From NCBI RefSeq assembly GCF_900142205.1, contig NZ_FRAA01000001.1:1324796-1388795 (forward strand): a stretch of 64,000 nucleotides of DNA, read 5' to 3'. The position numbers and the translations under genes were made by a program. The first letter of the stretch is position 1. Every line of letters starts with the position of its first letter. Below, piece after piece: positions 34,630 to 42,283 of this stretch. This DNA comes from Reichenbachiella agariperforans. GTDB taxonomy: Bacteria > Bacteroidota > Bacteroidia > Cytophagales > Cyclobacteriaceae. The notes beneath the pieces are model-generated. The model had not been told where the DNA came from and made no database searches. It saw only the letters and a list, made by a program, of their open reading frames with translations.

Positions 34630-35535
34630 TCATATCTTCTCAAATACCAACCTGTAGTGATCCATAATCTCCTCCTCAAAGCATACACGGTTTGGGCTGA
34701 CTTTGAAAACGGCTACTTGGTGTCTAAACTCTTTATTGGTCAAGAACTTCGGGATCAACGAAAGATACAAGCCGTACTTCTTCAAATTGAACTTCCTGAA
34801 CTTCTTTCTCCACTGACCGATCGTCTCGATATAATCCAATCGGCCACTGCTCTGCGAAATCAGCTTGAAATATGGCTTAGCACAATCGATCACCATTTCA
34901 GGACCGTAGGGCAACCAAGACCCTGGAAACTCCTTGATCATCAGTGCAAGAACGTGCGAAGCAGAACCTGGCTCTGCATTGATATCGATCTCCTCAAAGG
35001 GTAGCATATTCTTGCTAAACGTCATCGTTTGCATATAGTACCTGCCTCCTACTGGCAGCAAATCATAAAGCACCTTGAAAAAATCCTTGTAGACCTGCTC
35101 CTGTTTGCCAGCCTGCCACTCCTCCACTGAACAAAAATGCTCCAAGCCTCCGATGCATGTAATGGCATCAAACGTACCATAATCCTCCGGCTTTACCGTA
35201 CGGCAATCTCTCACTATCACATTGAATCCATTTTTCTGACAGGCATCTGCCTGACCCTGAGACAGTGTCAACCCCATACTGGTCGCTCCTCGTTCTTTAA
35301 CAATATAACGCGTGAAAGGTGCCCAGCCACAAGCCATGTCTAGCACCTTGCTACCCTCTTTGATGTTTAGACTATCCGCTATGAACTTATGCTTTGCTTT
35401 TTGGGCATCTTCCAATGTCATTGAAAAATCGCCATCATATTTGGCACCACTGTAATCCCCAGTTTCGCCCATACTTAGGCGAAAAATTTTGTCAATCGTG
35501 GTATAGGTAAAGTCTAGGTCTGCTTGTTGAGCCAT
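34630..35535 (-). CDS. SAM-dependent methyltransferase, cyclopropane-fatty-acid-synthase-like
   Basis: 301 residues. SAM-binding motif I is VLDMACGWAPFTRYIVKE (near residue 64), followed by GLTLSQGQADACQKN and a CIGGLEHF segment. These are characteristic of the CFA-synthase/mycolic-acid-cyclase-like methyltransferases (GLTLSxxQ and xxxEHF). It is shorter than true CFA synthase at the N-terminus, so the substrate may be a different lipid or small molecule. It lies 115 bases downstream of ribD on the same strand, but I see no functional link. Confidence 0.85.
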   Translation of the reverse strand: MAQQADLDFTYTTIDKIFRLSMGETGDYSGAKYDGDFSMTLEDAQKAKHKFIADSLNIKEGSKVLDMACGWAPFTRYIVKERGATSMGLTLSQGQADACQKNGFNVIVRDCRTVKPEDYGTFDAITCIGGLEHFCSVEEWQAGKQEQVYKDFFKVLYDLLPVGGRYYMQTMTFSKNMLPFEEIDINAEPGSASHVLALMIKEFPGSWLPYGPEMVIDCAKPYFKLISQSSGRLDYIETIGQWRKKFRKFNLKKYGLYLSLIPKFLTNKEFRHQVAVFKVSPNRVCFEEEIMDHYRLVFEKI

Positions 35536-35650
35536 GATCTATATTTTTGGTTAGGTAATGGCAGGATTGCCACTACAGCTGTGGTAAGATATGAATAATA
35601 CTAGCTACTCCTGAATTTTAGCGGCTTAATTACAAGCGCAACCTAGTATT

Positions 35651-36682
35651 CTAATACGGACGAAAACAAACTAGCTTATCCCCTTCTATATCTAAAGATG
35701 AAATCTGATTCCCAATCAACCTAGGTGCTAATATTCCCTCACCAAATTCACTCTGAGAAATAAACACACGCGCTTCATCCCATAGCTTCTCAGTAATAAA
35801 CGTATGTAATACAGCGCTCCCCCCTTCTATGATCACAGATTGCACCTTTCGCTTCATCAAGTCCTGTAGCATTTCATGTAGGAAATCCCTACTATCCAGT
35901 TTGATATACACCAAGTTCTCTGACCCAGTCGAACGAACTGTATTATAACAAATCGTCGGGATGGATCGATCCATGATTTTGTATCCCTCCTCCAGTTCAA
36001 GATTTCTATCTATAAAAATCCGAAGTGGGTCAGTCCCATTCCAATCTCTGACGTTGAGTGTGGGATCATCATACTTCACGGTATTCTTACCTACTAAGAT
36101 CGCATCCTCCTCAGCACGCCATCGGTGCACCAGTTTTCGCGAATAGCTGTTACTGATCCATTTGGAATCATAATTTTTTCGTGCAACAAAACCATCAGCT
36201 GTCTGTGCCCATTTCAAAACAATGTAAGGTCTCTGCTTTTCGACCACATGAAAGAACCGACAATTCAATTCTCGTCCGACGTGATCCAACACCCCAACCT
36301 CCACAGCAATCCCTGCAGCTTTCAGTTTATCTATCCCTCCACCGTTGACTAATGGAAAAGGATCATGATTAGCGATCACGACGCGCTGCACTTTATGCTT
36401 AACCAAAAGATCTGCACATGGTGGCGTTTTCCCATGATGTGCACAGGGTTCTAGAGTTACGTAAACAGTGGCTTCTGATAGAAGCGACGTATCTTCCACG
36501 CTATGGACAGCATTGACTTCTGCGTGTCCTTCGCCATATTTTTGATGCCAACCCTCTCCGACAACTCGTCCCTCATGGACAATCACACAACCTACCATAG
36601 GATTGGGGCTCACACTACCTCTACCCTTTTCGGCGAGATCAAAAGCCCGCTGCATAAAATATTGATCAGAGGTTTTATTCAT
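35651..36682 (-). CDS. ribD: Bifunctional riboflavin biosynthesis deaminase/reductase
   Basis: 343 residues. N-terminal deaminase domain with zinc motifs HAEVNAV (near 54) and PCAHHGKTPPC (near 79), then the reductase domain (VLKWAQTADGFVARKN, WRAEEDAILVGKNTVKYDDPTLNVRDW, QSVIIEGGSAVLHTFI). It deaminates and reduces the pyrimidine intermediate of riboflavin synthesis. Other rib genes are not in the window. Its start faces prmC, with only 36 bases between the two ATG codons. Confidence 0.96.
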   Translation of the reverse strand: MNKTSDQYFMQRAFDLAEKGRGSVSPNPMVGCVIVHEGRVVGEGWHQKYGEGHAEVNAVHSVEDTSLLSEATVYVTLEPCAHHGKTPPCADLLVKHKVQRVVIANHDPFPLVNGGGIDKLKAAGIAVEVGVLDHVGRELNCRFFHVVEKQRPYIVLKWAQTADGFVARKNYDSKWISNSYSRKLVHRWRAEEDAILVGKNTVKYDDPTLNVRDWNGTDPLRIFIDRNLELEEGYKIMDRSIPTICYNTVRSTGSENLVYIKLDSRDFLHEMLQDLMKRKVQSVIIEGGSAVLHTFITEKLWDEARVFISQSEFGEGILAPRLIGNQISSLDIEGDKLVCFRPY

Positions 36683-36718
36683 CGGTTAAAGATACTTTTC
36701 TTTCCATATTTTTGCTCC

Positions 36719-37573
36719 ATGAAGGTCATCTTTCCCAAAGAAACACAACAATCCATCGTCCAACTCCTGTCTCCAAACTACGACACACCCGAAGCTTCTT
36801 CTTTGAGTTTTTTACTCCTAGAATATGTTTTTGGATGGACACAAACTTCTATCATCATCAATTCAGCACATACACCTACAGCAGAAGAAGAAGAACTGTT
36901 AGACACCAGCATCACACGTCTCCAAAACAACGAACCTATCCAATACATCATGGAGGTCGCAGACTTTTATAGTCGTAGCTTTCATGTCAACGAACATGTA
37001 CTCATCCCAAGACAAGAGACAGAGTCATTGATTCAATTCATCAAAGAATATCAACCTTGGACACAAGTCAAAATTGCAGACATAGGCACTGGATCTGGCT
37101 GTATTCCATGCACTTTGTATCACGAAATTGATGCAAGCGAAATACACGCTTATGATATCAGCACAGATGCACTAGCGGTAGCAGAACAAAACATCCAATC
37201 TCTCGGTTGTCAAATTCAGCTACATAAAATAGACATCTTGAACGAGTCGCTGGCCGAATCCAACTTTGACATCATCATCAGTAACCCTCCCTATGTACTA
37301 GAGTCTGAGAAGAAATCCATGCATGCCAATGTACTAATCCACGAACCTCACTTGGCACTATTCGTCAAAGATGAAAATCCCCTACTCTTTTATTCCGAGA
37401 TCGCAAAACAAGGCCGGCATGCACTCAAAAAAGGGGGGCTTCTCTTCTTCGAGATCAATGAACGGTATGCTATCGAAACAGCCGAAATGCTCCTCTCAAA
37501 AGGATATACCAAAACTCGTATCTTCCAAGACATCCATGGCAAAGACCGCTTCGTATCAGGAGAACTCAGTTGA
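36719..37573 (+). CDS. prmC: Release-factor glutamine N5-methyltransferase
   Basis: 284 residues from the ATG at 36719; codons further upstream lie antisense to ribD. An N-terminal helical domain is followed by the catalytic domain with ADIGTGSGCIPCTLY (SAM site) and the diagnostic NPPYV motif (near residue 183), preceded by RQETESLIQF. It methylates the GGQ glutamine of RF1/RF2. Its last 8 bases overlap the convergent acyltransferase gene. Confidence 0.95.
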   Translation: MKVIFPKETQQSIVQLLSPNYDTPEASSLSFLLLEYVFGWTQTSIIINSAHTPTAEEEELLDTSITRLQNNEPIQYIMEVADFYSRSFHVNEHVLIPRQETESLIQFIKEYQPWTQVKIADIGTGSGCIPCTLYHEIDASEIHAYDISTDALAVAEQNIQSLGCQIQLHKIDILNESLAESNFDIIISNPPYVLESEKKSMHANVLIHEPHLALFVKDENPLLFYSEIAKQGRHALKKGGLLFFEINERYAIETAEMLLSKGYTKTRIFQDIHGKDRFVSGELS

Positions 37574-38810
37574 CCAACTCCTTCAGTGAGGTCACCTTTT
37601 GGAGGAACTGATTATATACGGATGACAAATGTGAAGACTTTCTTACCCGTCGGTTTTGGCGATAGACCGTCAGTATCTTATACCACCTTCCATAGATCAA
37701 CAAACTCATGGCACCTCCTAATGCTGCGCCCAAAGCCCACCACCACGAAGCTGTCAAATTATAAGCTATCGAGGCATATATACCCCAAACCGCAGGAGCG
37801 GCGACCAATCCTACGCCAAAATATATGGTATCGGTGAAGACTACATCTTTGATCCCCTTCATGATTTTCCATGGGATGAAAATAACAGGAAGGTTCAAAA
37901 CCAAACCTACCATCGCAAACGGGCTCACAACATAAGTCAATAAAGCCGTTCCAAACAGGTTCTTTTTATACTCAAATGGAAAAATGACTCCTCCCTTTTC
38001 CAACTCTTTGCTCAAGCTAAGCACAGCCTCTTTATCTTCTTCACTTGCTTTCGCCCCCAATGCACGAGACTGCTGATTAATCAGAGCATAGTCCTCAATA
38101 AGTCGCTGAGGATTTTGATTGTGAAAAAACACCTTCTCTAAATAGTCATAACCTTCCTCTGGCATAGCCGCATGATACGCTGGTAGTGCCTGTTCAAACT
38201 TATCTTTGAGCGCATCGATATTCGCAGATGTCTCTTCTTTCGATTCTACCTTGATTGCATCACCATAGTGTAGCACCACCGATGACCTAAACTTGGTCTG
38301 CCCCGAATAAGTCAGGCCTATCGGTACGATGTAAAGCTCCTCAGGTGCATCAGGTTGGTTCAACCCTCCCAATGCTATCCGAGCAATTCCCTTTTTCATG
38401 GGCTTGACCACATAGCGACTATCATGACTCCCTTCAGGAAAAAGCATCAAGGATTCGTTCTCCTTAAATGCATCAAAACATGCTCTAAATACTTCTTGAT
38501 TAGCCTTGACCGAATTAACACCATCTCGGGCACGGTACACTGCCATGAGATTAAGTGAATTCAGAAACCGCTTGACAAAGGGATTTTTGAATACATCCGC
38601 ACGAACCAGATAATGCGTCATCTGATACACATGAGTGGTCATCAGTAGCGGATCAACGAGCGCATTTTGATGATTAGCACCAAAGATCACAGGAACGCCC
38701 TTCGGGACATTCTCATAGCCGACTACTTTGATTCTCTTATAATAAAAATGGAGGCAGGTACGAACATATAACCAAAAGGAATAGTACCAAAGGAAACGTA
38801 TGATTTGCAT
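37566..38810 (-). CDS. 1-acyl-sn-glycerol-3-phosphate acyltransferase-like membrane protein
   Basis: 414 residues. PlsC-type motifs: GANHQNALVDPLL (NHxxxxD, near 45) and LMLFPEGSHDSRYVV (FPEG). A C-terminal extension carries hydrophobic segments (ALLTYVVSPFAMVGLVLNLPVIFIPW, DTIYFGVGLVAAPAVWGIYASIAY, WWWALGAALGGAMSLLIYG), longer than standard PlsC. This matches the long GPAT/LPAAT-like Bacteroidota proteins of phospholipid synthesis. Its start shares a base with the rluD stop (TAATG), so translation is coupled. Confidence 0.9.
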   Translation of the reverse strand: MQIIRFLWYYSFWLYVRTCLHFYYKRIKVVGYENVPKGVPVIFGANHQNALVDPLLMTTHVYQMTHYLVRADVFKNPFVKRFLNSLNLMAVYRARDGVNSVKANQEVFRACFDAFKENESLMLFPEGSHDSRYVVKPMKKGIARIALGGLNQPDAPEELYIVPIGLTYSGQTKFRSSVVLHYGDAIKVESKEETSANIDALKDKFEQALPAYHAAMPEEGYDYLEKVFFHNQNPQRLIEDYALINQQSRALGAKASEEDKEAVLSLSKELEKGGVIFPFEYKKNLFGTALLTYVVSPFAMVGLVLNLPVIFIPWKIMKGIKDVVFTDTIYFGVGLVAAPAVWGIYASIAYNLTASWWWALGAALGGAMSLLIYGRWYKILTVYRQNRRVRKSSHLSSVYNQFLQKVTSLKELVN

Positions 38811-39832
38811 TAGTCAACAGTATTAACATAGTTCTCCCATTTTTCGATCACCGAACGGAAATCTTCTGGGAGCTCAGAATCAAATTGAACAAATTCGTTA
38901 GTAGCTGGATGCACAAACCCAAGAGACTTGGCGTGCAAAGCCTGTCGTGGTATAATTTTAAAGCAATTGTCTACAAACTGCTTATACTTAGTAAAGGTAG
39001 TCCCCTTCAATACTCGATCACCACCATAGGTCGCATCATTGAATAGTGGATGGCCTATGTATTTGAGATGAGCACGAATCTGATGGGTTCGCCCTGTCTC
39101 TAAGTTGCACTTGATCAACGAGACATAGCGCATATTTCTTAGCACTTCATAGTGGGTCACCGCATTTCGTCCAAAGTCTCCCTCAGGAAATGGCGCGGTA
39201 ATACGACGATCTTTTAAGCTTCTACCTAAGTTCACATCAATAGTCCCCTTCTCCTCTGTAGGCTCTCCCCATACCAATGCGTAGTATGTTCGCTCTATAC
39301 TGTGATCAAAAAACTGCCTCGCCAGACTCGTCATCGCCAGCTCGGTCTTAGCGATGACCAACAGCCCAGAAGTATCTTTATCAATACGGTGTACCAGCCC
39401 TGGTCTCCCATCATTATTAGGCATAGTAGGCAAATTCTGAAAATGGAAGGTGAGTGCATTCACCAAAGTACCAGACCAGTTTTGATAAGCGGGATGCACA
39501 ACCATGCCAGGCTCCTTGTTGACGACTAGAATATGGTCATCTTCAAAGACGATATTGAGCGGTATATCTTCTGGTTCGATATCTGTCACATTAGGAGGCT
39601 CGGGTAGTTCTACAACCACTTCATCCCCTGGACGCACCTTATAGTTAGGCTTTACTATCTCACTGTTCACCTTGATAAAACCTTCCTTGATTCCATCCTG
39701 CACTTTATTTCTTGTGACGTTGGGCAGCTTATCCATTAGGAACTTATCCAACCGCAGCAGCTCCTGTTTTGGATCTATTGTAATCCGATGATGTTCGTAT
39801 AATTCGCCGTCCTCTATGTATGTCTCTTCCAT
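38810..39832 (-). CDS. rluD: 23S rRNA pseudouridine synthase, RluD-like
   Basis: 340 residues from the ATG at 39832 (a TTG at 39841 is possible but weaker). S4 RNA-binding domain at residues 20-70 (LLRLDKFLMDKLPNVTRNKVQDGIKEGFIKVN), then the RluA-family catalytic motif GLVHRIDKDTSGLLVIAKTE with the catalytic Asp, and the RTHQIRAHL segment. It probably makes pseudouridines in helix 69 of 23S rRNA, as RluD does; RluC is a less likely alternative. Coupled to the downstream acyltransferase gene. Confidence 0.92.
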   Translation of the reverse strand: MEETYIEDGELYEHHRITIDPKQELLRLDKFLMDKLPNVTRNKVQDGIKEGFIKVNSEIVKPNYKVRPGDEVVVELPEPPNVTDIEPEDIPLNIVFEDDHILVVNKEPGMVVHPAYQNWSGTLVNALTFHFQNLPTMPNNDGRPGLVHRIDKDTSGLLVIAKTELAMTSLARQFFDHSIERTYYALVWGEPTEEKGTIDVNLGRSLKDRRITAPFPEGDFGRNAVTHYEVLRNMRYVSLIKCNLETGRTHQIRAHLKYIGHPLFNDATYGGDRVLKGTTFTKYKQFVDNCFKIIPRQALHAKSLGFVHPATNEFVQFDSELPEDFRSVIEKWENYVNTVD

Positions 39833-39938
39833 TGTCGGCAAATTTACTATTTCAAATCTTTAAAAGACAGTGTATGTCTTGCACTATTCCTCTAAAAAAA
39901 TATCACAGTCGCCTTATCAGGTATATTATTCATCGAAT

Positions 39939-39946
39939 TAGTTTTG
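39939..39946 (+). promoter_or_regulatory. Putative promoter of the LPP20/DUF4384/caspase/TerB unit
   Basis: TAGTTTTG matches TAnnTTTG exactly and lies 63 bases before the ATG at 40009. A good -33 TTG is not obvious. Confidence 0.4.
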
Positions 39947-40008
39947 CAATTCAAGTACCAACACATAACTTGGATTCATCAAAATATTCTATTTAAACTC
40001 ACTGTAAC

Positions 40009-40665
40009 ATGAAAACTAGAAACCTTTGCGCCTTAGGAGTGCTTTTTGCACTAGTATTTGCTTTTTCAGCTCAGGCACAACAAGACAAAAAAGACGTCAA
40101 AGCATTAAAAAAAGAGCTCAAAGACAAAGCGATCAAAGACGCTAGAAAAGAAGCTAAAAGGATAGAAAAAGATGATTGGTTTACTCAGCCAGGCACCTTA
40201 CCACTGGACAAGCAAATCGAAAAAGCTTGGATGAAAGAAGCTGAAATAGATGACTATGGTTTTCCGGCTTACTTTGTAGGCTCTGGTAGTGCGCTAGCGG
40301 GCACACAATCTGCTGCTAAACTACAGGCTTCTACAATAGCAAAACAAGACCTAGCAGGTAGAATCAGTTCTAGTATTGCAGCTATTATTGAAACAAATAT
40401 CGCTACAGAGCAACTATCAGCAGAAGATGCCGCTACGATCCAGCAAACGGTCTCCGCATCTACTGAAGTGATCTCTCAAAAACTAGCTAGAGTCATCCCA
40501 TTGACCGAGCTTTACAGAAAGCAAGACAAGAATTTCGAATGCCAAATCAGAATTGCTTATAGTCAAGAAATGGCCAAGCAAGCGGCTAAAGATGTCATTG
40601 CACAAGAGCTAGAAGACAAAACCAACGTAACCAGAGAAAAGTTGGACAAGTTAATGAACTTCTAA
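40009..40665 (+). CDS. Secreted LPP20-like protein
   Basis: 218 residues with a signal peptide ending SAQAQQ. A charged helical segment (DVKALKKELKDKAIKDARKEAKRIEKDDW) precedes the main domain (YFVGSGSALAGTQSAAKLQASTIAKQDLAGRISSSIAAIIETNI), which fits the LPP20 pattern of a small glycine-serine turn followed by A/I-rich helices. Function of this family is not established. It heads a four-gene run on one strand: gap 69 to the DUF4384 gene, then 22 and 41 bases. The next protein carries a related region at its N-terminus, which supports a shared pathway. Confidence 0.75.
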   Translation: MKTRNLCALGVLFALVFAFSAQAQQDKKDVKALKKELKDKAIKDARKEAKRIEKDDWFTQPGTLPLDKQIEKAWMKEAEIDDYGFPAYFVGSGSALAGTQSAAKLQASTIAKQDLAGRISSSIAAIIETNIATEQLSAEDAATIQQTVSASTEVISQKLARVIPLTELYRKQDKNFECQIRIAYSQEMAKQAAKDVIAQELEDKTNVTREKLDKLMNF

Positions 40666-40734
40666 TTCATAAAATTATTTAACCGCTTAGGGGAGTTTTT
40701 CACTTCCCTAAGCTATTAATGCTTTTTCTTCCAG

Positions 40735-42261
40735 ATGAAATCCATATCACTACTTCTCCTTATCGCTCTTGTGCCCTTGGTAGACTCGCTAGCCCAAGCT
40801 CCTGTCTGGACCAACTACGTACATAGGAAAGCCAATTTTCCTGAATCTGAATATTTGGTCGGCTTCATGTCCGAAAACAACATCAATGGAGAACCCGAAG
40901 AAGTAGTTCTGGAGAGATTACAAGGCTATAGCCGCGAGCAACTGGTAGAAAGCATACTCGTCGATATCCAAAGTATCAGTACGCTCAACATCCACAACGT
41001 CAATGCAAATACCCACGAAGAATTCAAAAAAAACAGCACGTCTGTAAGTAATGCCTCAATCGTAGGACTCAAAACAGAAACCTACTATGACAAAAGAAAG
41101 GACATTGGCTATGCTATCTCCTATGCTAAAAAGAAGGATGTCATCAACCATTATAGCAATGAAATAGCCAAAAGCCTCAACCAAATCAATACGCTCTACA
41201 CGATCATTCAAAATCAAATACAAGCAGGAAACAACGAAAATGCCCTTAAATCGCTATTTGAAACACAGACCTTATTGAGAAACATCGAGCAGCAAAGTAC
41301 CATGCTCATCACACTGACTGGAGAGTACAACCATCCAGCCATCAAAAGGGATGAATTCAATCAACACAAAATCAACATTGACAATGATTTAATTTCAATC
41401 CGTAACACCGATCAATTTAAACTCGATGATGCGGCGTTCTTTATCGCTTACTCTCTCAGTATACAGCTAGACAATACCGACACGCCTATTAGAGTCAATA
41501 ATTTCACCTACGAGGACACGCCTATGACTAGCTCATTTTCTCGTCGATTAAATGCCAGTATTGAACAAAAACTCATTCAACAAGGATTCAAAGTAATAAG
41601 TCAGAACATCGACAATCAAGACTACTACGTTCTCAATGGTATATACTGGGATGCAGCAGACAAACTAAAGGTCTCCACCATACTAAGAGAAACCGCCAGT
41701 TCAACAGCCATAGCCAGTACAGACTGCTACCTCACCAAGAGTTTTCTCGATCAAAACCAAATCTCCTACAAACCGCAAAACTATCAAGAAGCGATGGTGT
41801 CCATGCAGCAGTTTGCAAAAAACGAAATCACTGATGGCGGGCTCAAAATTGACGTTTTCACGAACAAAGGAAAAGACAATTTGATCTTTGAAGAAAATGA
41901 AGAAATGAAACTATTCGTCAAAGCGAATCGAGAATGTTATTTAAGATTCATCTACCACCTAGCAGACGACAGTAAAGTGCTGCTACTCGACGACTACTAC
42001 ATTAGCCGTGAGTATGTCAACAAGGCCTATCAGCTACCCGAAACCTTCACCTGCGCCGAGCCCTTTGGTTTCGAAATCTTACAGCTCAATGCACAAAGTA
42101 CTCCTTTTGAGCCTCTTCAGACGCAAGAAAAATATGGCTATAAATTTATTATCGAAGACAGTGAGACCATCATTCAAAAAACCCGTGGTTTCAAAAAATC
42201 AACGAATACCGAAGTTCTAAAGGCCGAAAAACGCCTATCGATCACTACCATGACCCCCTAA
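40735..42261 (+). CDS. Secreted protein with LPP20-like N-terminus and DUF4384 C-terminus
   Basis: 508 residues with a signal peptide (LLLIALVPLVDSLAQ). The N-terminal part (FPESEYLVGFMSENNINGEPEEVVLERLQGYSREQLVESI) resembles LPP20-type segments; a helical middle follows. The C-terminal third (DGGLKIDVFTNKGKDNLIFEENEEMKLFVKANRECYLRFIYHLADDSKVLL) is a DUF4384 domain. In other bacteria this beta-sandwich often accompanies caspase-like or peptidoglycan-associated proteins. It sits directly before the WD40-caspase gene, with 22 bases between, so the two are very likely partners. Confidence 0.8.
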   Translation: MKSISLLLLIALVPLVDSLAQAPVWTNYVHRKANFPESEYLVGFMSENNINGEPEEVVLERLQGYSREQLVESILVDIQSISTLNIHNVNANTHEEFKKNSTSVSNASIVGLKTETYYDKRKDIGYAISYAKKKDVINHYSNEIAKSLNQINTLYTIIQNQIQAGNNENALKSLFETQTLLRNIEQQSTMLITLTGEYNHPAIKRDEFNQHKINIDNDLISIRNTDQFKLDDAAFFIAYSLSIQLDNTDTPIRVNNFTYEDTPMTSSFSRRLNASIEQKLIQQGFKVISQNIDNQDYYVLNGIYWDAADKLKVSTILRETASSTAIASTDCYLTKSFLDQNQISYKPQNYQEAMVSMQQFAKNEITDGGLKIDVFTNKGKDNLIFEENEEMKLFVKANRECYLRFIYHLADDSKVLLLDDYYISREYVNKAYQLPETFTCAEPFGFEILQLNAQSTPFEPLQTQEKYGYKFIIEDSETIIQKTRGFKKSTNTEVLKAEKRLSITTMTP

Positions 42262-42283
42262 TTAACCGTTTCAATCAAAAGAT